64,000 nucleotides of DNA from positions 106,982-170,981 of the forward strand of contig JBKBIP010000010.1 of the NCBI GenBank assembly GCA_046297495.1. Direction: 5' to 3'. The stretch is from JBKBIP01 sp046297495 (lineage in GTDB: Bacteria > Planctomycetota > Planctomycetia > Gemmatales > Gemmataceae). The position numbers were made by a program, and so were the translations under genes. Each line of letters starts with the position of its first letter. Position 1 is the first letter of the stretch. Below are positions 9,147 to 19,909 of the stretch, one piece after another. The notes under the pieces are model-generated. The model ran no database searches. It had not been told where the DNA came from and was given only the letters and a program-made list of their open reading frames with translations.

Positions 9147-11048
9147 TCAATAACTGTCGTCTTCCAAAACGGTTTCGCGCACCACTTCCTCGATGGTCGT
9201 GACGCCGTTGAAGATGGCGCGCAGGCCGGCGTCGCGCAAGCCGGAGACCCCTTTTTGCCGCGCTACTTGCCGCAGCTTGTCGGTGGAGGCGCCCTGGCTG
9301 ATTTGGTCGCGGATGTCGTCGTCGATGACGATCAGCTCGAACAGACCGCAGCGGCCGCGGTGGCCGGTGTTGTTGCAGCGGTCGCAGCCTTGGCCGTAGT
9401 AGAACTTTTTGCCTTGCACCTGGGCCGGCCGCAGGTTCAGCTCCATCAGCATCTCGGCGCTGGGCTGGAACTCGGTGCGGCATTCGGTGCAGATGCGCCG
9501 CACCAGACGTTGGGCCAGGATGCCTTCGAGCGTGGCCGTTAGCAAGTACGGCTCGACCCCCATGTCGCGCAAGCGGGTGATGGTGCTCGGCGCGTCGTTG
9601 GTGTGCAGCGTGCTGAAGACGAGGTGCCCGGTCAGCGAGGCTTGCACGGCAATCTGGGCCGTCTCCAAGTCGCGGATCTCGCCGACCAGAATGATGTCCG
9701 GGTCTTGCCGCAAGATGCTGCGCAGGGCCGAGGCGAAGGTCAGATCGATCTCGGAATGGATCTGGCATTGGACAATGCCATCCAGCTCATATTCCACCGG
9801 GTCTTCAGTGGTGATGACTTTCTCGGTAACCTGATTCAATTCGTTGAGAGCCGAATACAAGGTCGTCGTCTTGCCAGCGCCGGTCGGTCCCGTGACCAGG
9901 ACGATGCCGTTGGGTTTGTGGATCAGCTCGCGGAATTTGGCCAGCATCCCGGCTTCCAAGCCAACCTTGTTGAGATCGAGGTTGACGACGGTGCGGTCGA
10001 GAACGCGGATGACGATGCTCTCGCCGAACATGGTGGGCAACACACTGACGCGCAAGTCTACGGCGTTGCCACCGACGTTCAACTCGATGCGGCCGTCTTG
10101 CGGCAAGCGGCGCTCGGCGATGTCGAGATTGGCCATGACCTTGATCCGGCTGGAAATAGCCATCGCCAGGTGACGCGGCGGCGGCACCATCTCGTACAGC
10201 ACGCCGTCGCAGCGATAGCGCATCTTGAACTCGTCCTCGAACGGTTCAAAGTGAATGTCGCTGGCATGATCCCGAATGGCCATGAGCAGGACCATGTTGA
10301 TCAGCTTGCGTACCGGGGCGGCGTCTTGAATCTCCATCAGGCCGCCCAAGTCGATGGCGGTTTCGTTGCGCCGCGACCGCAGCTTGGGGTCATTTTCCAG
10401 CTGGTCGATGATATCGACGATACTTTCTTCCTTGCCGGCGTAACAGCGGGCCAGCCCTTCTTCGAGGTCTTTTTGCGAGGCGAGGACCGCCTGCACGTTG
10501 GGGATGTTGAGGAAGTTGCGCAGGTTGTCGAGGGCGGTCAAATTGGTGGGGTCGGCCACCGCTACCGTCAAGACATTGTCTTGATACAAAAGAGGCAGCA
10601 CCTTGAAGACGCTGGCCATCGTTTCCGGAACCAGCTGCAACGCTTCCGGCTGGGGCCGAATCTCGGCCAACGGCACCGACTTCATGCCGTACACTTCGGC
10701 AGTGGCTTGGAGCAGCTGATCGGCGGTGATCAAGCCCCGTTCTTGGGCCAGCTGGCCGACCGATTCCCCCAACGAATTGGCTTCAGGCAGCAAGTCGGTG
10801 ACTTGACGTTCATTAAGGAAGCCGAGATCGACCAGCGCTTCCGCCATGCGCTGTTGGCTATCTTGTTGGTAGCCACGCCGAGAACGTCCCGCAGCGCGCG
10901 CGCCCCCCGCCGCCGGTCGATCCGAGGTGATCCGACTCGGCGCCGCCGGACGCAACATCGGCTTGCCCGGCGCGGCCCCTTTGGTCTGTGGCGGCGGCGG
11001 CGTGGGTTTCTTCGGCTGCCCCGGATTATTCGGTGGCGTTGGCGGCAT
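9147..11048 (-). CDS. Type II secretion/pilus assembly ATPase, GspE/PilB family
   Basis: The 633-residue protein starts with a Pro-rich low-complexity stretch, then an MshEN-type N-terminal domain (about 70-215) and the secretion ATPase core. The core has Walker A GPTGAGKTTTLYS (about residue 390), an Asp box, Walker B ILVGEIRDLETA and the His box TGHLVFSTLHTNDAPS. A zinc site is formed by ICTEC and GCDRCNNTGHRGRCG. It powers pseudopilus assembly from the cytoplasmic face. The ATG at 11048 has GGGGA upstream. Position directly before the GspF-like gene argues for the GspE role, although sequence alone does not separate GspE from PilB. Confidence 0.95.
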   Translation of the reverse strand: MPPTPPNNPGQPKKPTPPPPQTKGAAPGKPMLRPAAPSRITSDRPAAGGARAAGRSRRGYQQDSQQRMAEALVDLGFLNERQVTDLLPEANSLGESVGQLAQERGLITADQLLQATAEVYGMKSVPLAEIRPQPEALQLVPETMASVFKVLPLLYQDNVLTVAVADPTNLTALDNLRNFLNIPNVQAVLASQKDLEEGLARCYAGKEESIVDIIDQLENDPKLRSRRNETAIDLGGLMEIQDAAPVRKLINMVLLMAIRDHASDIHFEPFEDEFKMRYRCDGVLYEMVPPPRHLAMAISSRIKVMANLDIAERRLPQDGRIELNVGGNAVDLRVSVLPTMFGESIVIRVLDRTVVNLDLNKVGLEAGMLAKFRELIHKPNGIVLVTGPTGAGKTTTLYSALNELNQVTEKVITTEDPVEYELDGIVQCQIHSEIDLTFASALRSILRQDPDIILVGEIRDLETAQIAVQASLTGHLVFSTLHTNDAPSTITRLRDMGVEPYLLTATLEGILAQRLVRRICTECRTEFQPSAEMLMELNLRPAQVQGKKFYYGQGCDRCNNTGHRGRCGLFELIVIDDDIRDQISQGASTDKLRQVARQKGVSGLRDAGLRAIFNGVTTIEEVVRETVLEDDSY

Positions 11049-11062
11049 GGTGATGTATCCCC

Positions 11063-11083
11063 AGTTAGCAGTTACCAGTGTTT
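11063..11083. repeat. Three-unit heptamer repeat in the leader of the GspE-like gene
   Basis: Three consecutive 7-base units, AGTTAGC, AGTTACC and AGTGTTT, are followed by AGC. They lie between the pilT stop and the start of the GspE-like gene. The unit style matches the heptamer elements at 38438 and 41722. Confidence 0.5.
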
Positions 11084-11103
11084 AGCAGGCGCGCCACGGT
11101 AGA

Positions 11104-12249
11104 TCATTCCGTTTCTGCCTCTTCCTCGACTTCCGGCATCTCAAATTCTTCTTCCGACTCTTTCGGCAAAATTCCCTTTTCCGCTTGGGCGATCTTGTTG
11201 CGCAGCTCGTTGGGGTTCTGCGAGCGCATGATGACTTCGTCCTTGCTGCATTGCCCTTCCTTCCACAACCGGAATAGGTTCTCATCCAACAGAAACATGC
11301 CGAACTTGCGGCCCGTTTGGATGCTGGAGTCGATGCGATAGACCTTGTTTTCGCGGATGAGGTTTTGAATCGCCGGTGTCACCACCATCATTTCGTAGGC
11401 GGCGACCAATCCTTCGGGGCGGCGCGGCAGCAATGTTTGCGACAAGACGCCGATAAGGGCGGTGGCCAGCTGGGTGCGCACCTGATCCTGCTGTTCCTTG
11501 GGGAAGACGTCGATGATGCGGTTAATGGTGCTGGCCGCCCCGCTGGTGTGCAAGGTGCCGAAGACGACGTGCCCCGTCTCGGCCGCCTCGATGGCCGCGT
11601 GGATGGTGGCCAAGTCACGCATTTCGCCGACGAGAATCACGTCTGGGTCCATGCGCAACGCCCGTCGAATGCCTTCGCTGAAGTCCGGTACGTCCACGCC
11701 GACTTCACGTTGATTAACCAAGGATTTCTTATGCGGATGATAATACTCAATGGGGTCTTCGAGCGTGATGATGTGGCGGTCATAGTTCTCATTGAGCCAG
11801 TTGATCATGCTGGCCAAGCTGGTGGTCTTGCCGGAGCCAGTCGGCCCCGTGACCAACAGCAAGCCGCGCGGCCGGGTAATCAGCCGGGGAATGGCGTCGG
11901 GCATGCCAATCTGTTCAAAGGTGAGGAACTGATTGGGAATGCGCCGCAGCACCATGCCAGTGTAGCCGCGTTGCTTGAAGACCGCCACGCGGAAACGATT
12001 GCCGTCCTTGTACTCGATGGCGAAGTCGGCCCCCCCTTTTTCCTGTAGCTCTTGTTGGCAGCGATCCGGCGTGATACTCTTCATCAAGGCGGTGGTGTCG
12101 TCGCCGTCGAGATTCTTGGCATTCAGCGGTCGCAGTTTGCCATGATGGCGCAACACTGGGGGTTGCCCGACCGTGATGTGCAAATCACTGGCTTTGAGCT
12201 GAATCACCGTCTCCAACAGTTTGTCGATCAACACATTACTGGCTACCAC
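11104..12249 (-). CDS. pilT: Twitching motility / pilus retraction ATPase PilT
   Basis: This is a PilT/PilU-family hexameric ATPase of 381 residues. Walker A is GPTGSGKTTSLASMINWLN, Walker B is DVILVGEMRDLATI and the His box is TGHVVFGTLHTSGAA. The PilT-specific element AIQNLIRENK is present near residue 300, which separates it from PilB/GspE. The GTG start at 12249 is chosen because AAGGGAGG lies immediately upstream and the protein then begins just before the conserved LLETVIQLKASDLH segment; an ATG at 12315 has no such support. The C-terminus is acidic (EEEFEMPEVEEEAETE). It would depolymerise pili, so the locus may serve retractable pili as well as, or instead of, secretion. Confidence 0.93.
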   Translation of the reverse strand: MVASNVLIDKLLETVIQLKASDLHITVGQPPVLRHHGKLRPLNAKNLDGDDTTALMKSITPDRCQQELQEKGGADFAIEYKDGNRFRVAVFKQRGYTGMVLRRIPNQFLTFEQIGMPDAIPRLITRPRGLLLVTGPTGSGKTTSLASMINWLNENYDRHIITLEDPIEYYHPHKKSLVNQREVGVDVPDFSEGIRRALRMDPDVILVGEMRDLATIHAAIEAAETGHVVFGTLHTSGAASTINRIIDVFPKEQQDQVRTQLATALIGVLSQTLLPRRPEGLVAAYEMMVVTPAIQNLIRENKVYRIDSSIQTGRKFGMFLLDENLFRLWKEGQCSKDEVIMRSQNPNELRNKIAQAEKGILPKESEEEFEMPEVEEEAETE

Positions 12250-12488
12250 TGCGCCTCCCTTGGGGCAACACGACCAGCCTTTCCCAGAATTGGGATAGAC
12301 CCTCTCTCCACACACCGCTGGGGCGTGGAAGGGAAGAAGTTTTATTGAGATAGGGGATAATTTCCTTCACTTGCCATTATTTCATGCTTCTGAGCACAAT
12401 CAATTCGCAAAATGGAAAAAATCTGAAAAAATGAAATTTATCAGCATCGGAACCCCGACGCGCACCGGAAACCGATTCCCACCCACGC
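12250..12488. other. Intergenic region between pilB and pilT
   Basis: No coding sequence is supported here. The stretch 12345-12450 is distinctly AT-rich with runs of A and may hold the end of the pilB transcript and the pilT promoter, but I could not define either precisely. Confidence 0.4.
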
Positions 12489-14207
12489 TCAGTCCACCAC
12501 CGATTCATGGTGGCAGGTGCTGAGAATTTCCTCCAAGGTGGTGATTCCCTTCATGGCTTTGTGAATTCCATCCGTCAACAAGGGGCGCATGCCTAATTCG
12601 TAAGCTTTGCGACGAATTTCTTGCGTGGGCGCTCCATTAAAGGTCAGCTCGCGGATGTCGGAGCTCATGCGCAGCAGTTCAAAGATGCCCAACCGGCCCC
12701 GAAAGCCGCTGTGATGGCAATGCTTGCAGCCCTTGCCGCGCGCGAATTGAGCACTCGCCAGTTGTTCGCGCGTCAGGCCGGCGGAGCGAATTTCGACGGC
12801 GGTGGGTTTATATGGCTCCTTGCATTTGGGGCAGATCACGCGGACCAAACGTTGCGCCATGATGGCGATGACGCTGGAGGCCACCAGATAGGGGGCGACG
12901 CCAATATCGACCATGCGTGTGACGGCACTTGGCGCATCGTTCGTATGCAACGTACTAAAAACCAAGTGTCCAGTTAGACTGGCTTGTACAGCGATCTCCG
13001 CTGTCTCACGGTCTCGAATCTCACCCACCAGAATAATGTTCGGCGCTTGACGCAGCATGGCCCGAATGATGCGGGCGAAGTCGAGGCCGATCTGGTGTTT
13101 CACCTCCACTTGGTTGATCCCCGGCAGGTAGTATTCGACCGGGTCTTCCGCCGTGATGATCTTGCGGTCGGGGCGATTGAGTTCGTTCAGCGCGGCGTAC
13201 AGGGTTGTCGTCTTGCCGGAGCCGGTCGGACCAGTCACCAGGAAAATGCCATTGGGGCGTTTAATGATTTGCTGGAACCGGAGGAAGTCGTCTTCGGCGA
13301 AACCAAGTTCGCGGACGTTCACCTGAATGCTACCCCGATCCAGGATACGCATGACCACCGATTGGCCATGCACCGAGGGCAACAAACTCACGCGCAAGTC
13401 GAAGTGTTTGCCGCCGATGGCCGTCTTGATCCGGCCGTCTTGAGGCCGGCGTTTCTCGGCGATGTCGATTCCCCCCATGACCTTGATGCGGGCCGTGAGC
13501 GGGGCCAACAAGCGGCGCGGCAGGTTGTCGCGCTCCACCAACACGCCGTCGATGCGGAAGCGGATGCGCACCCGATCCACGAATGGCTCCACATGAATAT
13601 CGCTGGCCCGCAACGTGACCGCTTCTTGAATCATCAAATTGACCAGCTTGACGACTGGCGCATCCCCTTCGGCGTCCAAGTCCACGCCGGCGATCAAGCT
13701 GTGATCGACATCGATGGTGGTGTCGGTGGTTTCAGTGCTGAAGAACGATTCCATCGGTTCGGCGCGCCCCGCTTGGCTGTAATGCCGATTGATGGCGTCG
13801 AGAATCTGTTCGCGCGTGGACAGCACGGGGCGAATGTCTTTGTTGAGGATGAATTGCAGTTTTTGCAAGGTGTCGAAATCGGTCGGATCGCTCATGACGA
13901 TAGTGAGCGAGCCATTTTCTTCCGACCAGGGGAGGATTTTGTTCTCGCGCGCCACCGACTCGGGTACTTTCTCGATGATACTTTCATCGATCGTCACTCC
14001 TTTGAGAGCGACGTATTTCATGCCGTGAAACTCGGCAATGGCGCTCATGACATCCTCGGCCGTGACCATCTTGGCCTTCACCAAGGTGTCGCCGATGTTG
14101 CTGCCCGGCGTCTGCTGCATCATGGAGTACGCTTTTTCCAGCTGCTCAGGAGTGATCTGCTTGCGCTTGAGCAGAATATCCGTGAAGTCGCTACGGAGTT
14201 TCGCCAT
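12489..14207 (-). CDS. pilB: Type IV pilus assembly ATPase, PilB/GspE family
   Basis: This 572-residue protein is the second assembly ATPase in the locus. An N-terminal MshEN domain (about 10-150) leads to the ATPase core with Walker A GPTGSGKTTTLYAALNEL, Walker B IILVGEIRDRETAEI, His box GHLVFSTLHTNDAPS and a tetracysteine zinc site (ICPKC and GCKHCHHSGFRGRLG). The start MAKLRSDFTDILLKRKQ has GGGAG upstream. Pairing with the neighbouring pilT suggests PilB, while the 633-residue paralogue goes with the GspF-G-H-I-J-K genes; this division is inferred. The segment around 12940-13040, coding for Walker B and the His box, uses more A/T-ending codons than the rest of the gene. Confidence 0.93.
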   Translation of the reverse strand: MAKLRSDFTDILLKRKQITPEQLEKAYSMMQQTPGSNIGDTLVKAKMVTAEDVMSAIAEFHGMKYVALKGVTIDESIIEKVPESVARENKILPWSEENGSLTIVMSDPTDFDTLQKLQFILNKDIRPVLSTREQILDAINRHYSQAGRAEPMESFFSTETTDTTIDVDHSLIAGVDLDAEGDAPVVKLVNLMIQEAVTLRASDIHVEPFVDRVRIRFRIDGVLVERDNLPRRLLAPLTARIKVMGGIDIAEKRRPQDGRIKTAIGGKHFDLRVSLLPSVHGQSVVMRILDRGSIQVNVRELGFAEDDFLRFQQIIKRPNGIFLVTGPTGSGKTTTLYAALNELNRPDRKIITAEDPVEYYLPGINQVEVKHQIGLDFARIIRAMLRQAPNIILVGEIRDRETAEIAVQASLTGHLVFSTLHTNDAPSAVTRMVDIGVAPYLVASSVIAIMAQRLVRVICPKCKEPYKPTAVEIRSAGLTREQLASAQFARGKGCKHCHHSGFRGRLGIFELLRMSSDIRELTFNGAPTQEIRRKAYELGMRPLLTDGIHKAMKGITTLEEILSTCHHESVVD

Positions 14208-14401
14208 TGGAGGAACTCTCCCTCGGAGATCGCGATAAAGGATGATTCAGAAAGGTGCGAACGGATTTCTAATGGTTTTATCTTACCGCCTGGCAACGGG
14301 AAGGGAACTATTTTTTCGCGGAAGTTGCGCGGTTATGCACGACTGCCGTCGAGCGCCGGCGCATCTCTGTCAGCCCGACGCTGGGTTCATGGCAGACTCC
14401 C

Positions 14402-14479
14402 GATAGTTCCGGTTCCCCAGGAACCGGCTGGGGTTCCGACGATAGTTCCGGTTCCCCAGGAACCGGCTGGGGTTCCGAC
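14402..14479. repeat. Tandem duplication of a 39-bp hairpin unit after acs
   Basis: Two identical, directly abutting 39-bp copies lie at 14402-14440 and 14441-14479. Each contains the palindrome CCGGTTCCCCAGGAACCGG, a perfect 8-bp stem with a 3-base loop. The array sits five bases beyond the acs stop codon, so it may terminate or stabilise that transcript. Confidence 0.85.
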
Positions 14480-14483
14480 TTGT

Positions 14484-16445
<1,962 letters not shown>

Positions 16446-16593
16446 AACGATTCTCCTGGAACAAGGGCGCCACAAAAGCAGAGGGAATGTCGAAAATTCT
16501 AAAGAATCCGCAGCCTCTTGAAAAGTCCGCACTTGCGGAATGTGGTGGACCTTTGACCGAGAACGCGGGGAAAGGTAAGATTATCGTTTAGCA

Positions 16594-16607
16594 GGAGAGC
16601 GCTCTCC
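16594..16607. promoter_or_regulatory. Perfect 14-bp palindrome GGAGAGCGCTCTCC, LacI-type operator candidate
   Basis: The palindrome lies in the divergent region between acs and the GNAT gene. Its central GAGCGCTC core resembles operators of LacI-family repressors. No such regulator is encoded in this window, so the assignment rests on sequence form alone. Confidence 0.35.
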
Positions 16608-16648
16608 CGCAGGTCGCCGCGAAACGGTGTATTGCCAAATACTCTCTC

Positions 16649-17191
16649 ATGAACATTTCCTACTTCAAACGCTTCAAAATGGAAATCGACCTGCATGACG
16701 TGCCGCCGGTGCCGATGTTGCCGGAGCCGTATTGCTGGGTGGGGTGGGATTATGCCCTGTTGGAGCTTCACGCCGAGGTGAAGTATCAGTGTTTCCATGA
16801 GGAGATCGACGCCACGGTCTTTCCCAGCTTGGGGAGCCGACAGGGGTGCTCCTATTTGATGAAAGAGATCACACGCAAGTCCGGTTTCGTGCCGCAGGCG
16901 ACGTGGTTGATCGCCTGTCCGGGGGGCTATTGCGGGACGGTGCAGGGATTGAGCGATCGGCCAGGGCTGGGAGCGATTCAGAATCTCGGCGTGGTGCCGG
17001 CCTATCGCGGCTTGGGGCTGGGGCGGGCGCTGATCCTGCAAGCGCTGCACGGCTTCCGCCGCGCCGGTCTCAGCCGAGCCTTTCTCGAAGTGACCGCGCA
17101 GAACGAGGCCGCCATCAACCTCTATCGCTCCATCGGCTTTCGCTGCCGCAAGACAGTCTATAAGGCCGTCGAAACCGTGCCCGCGTTTTGA
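16649..17191 (+). CDS. GNAT family N-acetyltransferase
   Basis: The product has 180 residues. The acetyl-CoA binding motif is VVPAYRGLGLGRALILQAL (about 115-133), with the preceding beta strand GAIQNLGV and the C-terminal NEAAINLYRSIGFR helix-strand typical of GNAT folds. The N-terminal half (residues 1-90) has a less typical sequence with several Cys and Trp residues. No clear ribosome binding site precedes the ATG at 16649, so the start is uncertain. It overlaps an open frame leading into the next gene by four bases, but that gene more probably starts at 17317. Substrate is unknown; a role on Acs is possible from adjacency only. Confidence 0.85.
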   Translation: MNISYFKRFKMEIDLHDVPPVPMLPEPYCWVGWDYALLELHAEVKYQCFHEEIDATVFPSLGSRQGCSYLMKEITRKSGFVPQATWLIACPGGYCGTVQGLSDRPGLGAIQNLGVVPAYRGLGLGRALILQALHGFRRAGLSRAFLEVTAQNEAAINLYRSIGFRCRKTVYKAVETVPAF

Positions 17192-17246
17192 CGAGAAGTG
17201 TCATTTACCATCTCTCTCTTGTCCCCTACCATGTGGATAGCATTCG

Positions 17247-17280
17247 TTTTCGTTCCGGGGCTGCCGTCTGGGAACGAGAA
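17247..17280. repeat. Copy of CGTTCC...GGAACG inverted repeat family
   Basis: The arms TCGTTCC and GGAACGA enclose GGGGCTGCCGTCTG. A related copy lies at 32783-32818. Both resemble the dispersed CGTTCCCAGGC...GCCTGGGAACG repeat I know from many bacterial genomes. Confidence 0.5.
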
Positions 17281-17316
17281 ACTGCGTGTGTTTCTCCAGA
17301 TACCAAGGACAATCTA

Positions 17317-18552
17317 GTGCCACAGGAAGTATATCACCACACCTTCGACAATGGGTTGACATTGCTGGCGGAGCGGATGGAGCAGGTGCGCTCGGCGGCG
17401 TTGAACATTCTGATCCCCGCTGGCTGCGTGTATGATCCGCTGGAGCAACAAGGGATCGCGTCGGTGTTGTCAGAGTTGTTTTCGCGCGGGGCGGGGCCGC
17501 TCGATAGCCGGGGGCTGACGGAAGCTCTGGACAATCTCGGCGTCGATCGCGGCGAGAGTGTCGGCCAGATGAACATGCACTTCTGGGCGCGCGGTCTGGC
17601 TCGCAATCTGCCGCTGACGTTGGAATTGTACGCCGACATCGTGCGCCGGCCGCACTTGCCGGAAGACGAGCTGGACGCCGTCAAGGCATTGGCCATCCAG
17701 GACATCCAAAGCCTGGAAGATGATCCGCGGCATTATCTTTTGGTCCAATTGCGGAAGCACCATTATCCGCCCCCTCTGGGCAATGACCGGCGCGGCACGG
17801 AACAGTCGGTCGAACGACTGACCATTGACGACCTTCGTTCCCATTATCAGCGTCTGTTTGGGCCGCGCGGCGCCATCATCGCCGTGGCCGGCAACATCGA
17901 TTGGGAAGTGTTGAAAGAGCAAGTGGGGCGCTTGTTCGGCGACTGGCAAGGGGGCGTCCAAGAGCCGTTGACGCTCGGTCCCGCGCCGGCCAAGCAGGCC
18001 CACATCCCAAAAGACACCACGCAGACGCAAATCGGCATCGCCTACGCCAGCGTGCCGGTCGGCCACCCGGACTATTACCAGGCGCTGGGGGCAGTCAACG
18101 TGTTGTCCGGCGGCATGAGCGCTCGCTTGTTCACCGAGGTGCGCGAGAAGCACGGCCTATGCTACGCCATCAGCGCCGGTTACGAGACCTTCAAGGACCG
18201 CGCCAGCGTCATTTGCTACGCCGGCACCACCAACGAGCGGGCGCAAAAGACCTTAGACCTTACTTTGCGCGAGCTGCGCCGGCTAAGCGAAGGGATCGAA
18301 GCGGAGGAAGTCGAGCGTGTACAAGCGGGGTTGAAGTCGTCGTTGATCATGCAGCAAGAATCGACGGCGGCGCGGGCTAACGCCTTGACATCGGATTGGT
18401 ATTTCCTGGGCCGAGTGCGGACGTTGGACGAAATCCAAGCCGCCGTCGACGCCCTGACGCCTCAAACCATCATCGACCATTTGCATCGTTGTCCCGCTCA
18501 GGATTTCACCATTGTGACCTTGGGGCCGAAGGCGTTGGCATGTCCGAATTAA
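17317..18552 (+). CDS. M16 peptidase-family protein lacking the zinc motif
   Basis: The product has 411 residues and both halves of the M16 fold. Where active subunits have HxxEH, this one has QGIASVLSEL, so zinc binding is not expected. It keeps the other conserved element of the family, the C-terminal REKHGLCYAISAGYETF segment with the Arg/Tyr pair. The following gene shows the reverse pattern, so the two probably form a heterodimeric peptidase like other M16B pairs. I chose the GTG at 17317 because AAGGA lies eight bases upstream; an ATG at 17188 adds 43 residues unlike the family. The two genes are 60 bp apart on the same strand. Confidence 0.9.
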   Translation: MPQEVYHHTFDNGLTLLAERMEQVRSAALNILIPAGCVYDPLEQQGIASVLSELFSRGAGPLDSRGLTEALDNLGVDRGESVGQMNMHFWARGLARNLPLTLELYADIVRRPHLPEDELDAVKALAIQDIQSLEDDPRHYLLVQLRKHHYPPPLGNDRRGTEQSVERLTIDDLRSHYQRLFGPRGAIIAVAGNIDWEVLKEQVGRLFGDWQGGVQEPLTLGPAPAKQAHIPKDTTQTQIGIAYASVPVGHPDYYQALGAVNVLSGGMSARLFTEVREKHGLCYAISAGYETFKDRASVICYAGTTNERAQKTLDLTLRELRRLSEGIEAEEVERVQAGLKSSLIMQQESTAARANALTSDWYFLGRVRTLDEIQAAVDALTPQTIIDHLHRCPAQDFTIVTLGPKALACPN

Positions 18553-18612
18553 CCCCGCCTTTTCAGCCGGCTCGCCCGCTAAACGGGTTCGTTGTTTTCA
18601 GGAATTGGAACC

Positions 18613-19866
18613 ATGCCATTTCATCATCATACCTTGTCCAATGGCTTGCAGATTGTCGGCGAGACGGACCCGCAGGCGCGGTCGGTCGCCTTGGGGTTCA
18701 TGGTGCGGACTGGTTCGCGCGACGAAACTCCTGAAGTCTGCGGCGTGTCGCACTTTTTGGAGCACATGGTCTTCAAGGGGACGCCACGGCGCACCGCGCT
18801 GGAGGTCAACCGCGACTTTGACCGCATCGGCGCCGATTACAACGCCTACACCAGCGAGGAAAACACCGTCTTTCACGCCGCCATCTTGCCGGAGTATCTG
18901 CCGCACGCGGTGGACATTCTCGCCGACATTCTCCGGCCCAGCTTGCGCGAAGAGGATTTCAATGTCGAGAAAGAGGTGATCATCGAAGAGATCGGTATGT
19001 ACGAGGACCAGCCGACTTGGTGCGCCTACGACCACGCCAAGCAACTGTACTTCGCCGAGCACCCGCTGGGGAACAGCATCCTGGGGACTGTGGCCAGTAT
19101 CACGGCGTTGACTCGTGATCAAATGATGGGCTACTTCCAGCGCCGCTACGTGGCCCCGAACATTCTGGTATCAGCGGCGGGACATTTCGATTGGCAAGAA
19201 TTAGTCGCTCTGGTGACGCAAAAGTGCGCCGGCTGGCCGAGCGGCGCGGCGGAGCGGCAAGGAGTCCGCGAGACGGCCGGCTCCGGTGGTTTCCAGATCA
19301 TGACCAAGGAGAATGTCAATCAAGAACATGTTATTGTCATCTCGGCGGGGCCGGCGGTCGAATCGCCGTTGCGCTACGCCGCCGAAACCCTCGCCTTGGC
19401 CATCGGCGACGACACCGGCAGCCGCTTGTACTGGGAGCTGGTCGATCCCGGCCTGGCTGACTCCGCCGACACCAGCTTCCATGAATACCAGGGGACCGGC
19501 TCATTCTACACCTCGTTCAGCTGTGCTCCGAGCGACGCCCAAAGCAATCTGCAAATCGTGCATGACGTATTAACCCAAATTCAGCGCGACGGCATCACCG
19601 CGACGGAGCTACAGCAAGCCAAGAACAAAATTCAATCGCGCTACGTGCGCGGCAACGAACGGCCGCGCGGCCGAATGCAAGTCGTCGGCATGACCTGGGC
19701 CTATTTGCACGAATACCGCACCGTCGATGACGAGCTGGCCGCCTTCGATGCCGTGGACTTGTCCACCATCCGCCAGCTTCTCGACCGCTACCCCTTGGAC
19801 CGCATCACCACGCTCACCCTCGGCCCCTTGCGGGAGTTGCGAGCGCCAGGCGGGAATGGACGGTAA
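18613..19866 (+). CDS. M16 family zinc peptidase, catalytic subunit
   Basis: This 417-residue protein carries the inverted zinc motif HFLEH in GVSHFLEHMVFKGT near residue 50, with the third ligand in the EKEVIIEEI region. It is a member of the insulinase/processing peptidase family. The C-terminal half has SRLYWELVDPGLADSAD in place of the usual RE.RGL.Y element, so the Arg/Tyr substrate-binding pair appears lost. That pair is present in the upstream partner, and together they look like a split-function M16B heterodimer. The start MPFHHHTL at 18613 has GGAA-type upstream sequence; a start at 18592 is also possible. No signal peptide is evident, so cytoplasmic action is inferred. Confidence 0.93.
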   Translation: MPFHHHTLSNGLQIVGETDPQARSVALGFMVRTGSRDETPEVCGVSHFLEHMVFKGTPRRTALEVNRDFDRIGADYNAYTSEENTVFHAAILPEYLPHAVDILADILRPSLREEDFNVEKEVIIEEIGMYEDQPTWCAYDHAKQLYFAEHPLGNSILGTVASITALTRDQMMGYFQRRYVAPNILVSAAGHFDWQELVALVTQKCAGWPSGAAERQGVRETAGSGGFQIMTKENVNQEHVIVISAGPAVESPLRYAAETLALAIGDDTGSRLYWELVDPGLADSADTSFHEYQGTGSFYTSFSCAPSDAQSNLQIVHDVLTQIQRDGITATELQQAKNKIQSRYVRGNERPRGRMQVVGMTWAYLHEYRTVDDELAAFDAVDLSTIRQLLDRYPLDRITTLTLGPLRELRAPGGNGR

Positions 19867-19909
19867 TAAAAACTTCTCCAGCGAGATTTCCTAGCGCGGT
19901 CATCCATTT

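Noticed and set aside
18553..18612. Small hairpin CCCG...CGGG between the two M16 genes
   Set aside because: Only four base pairs, too weak to be called a terminator.
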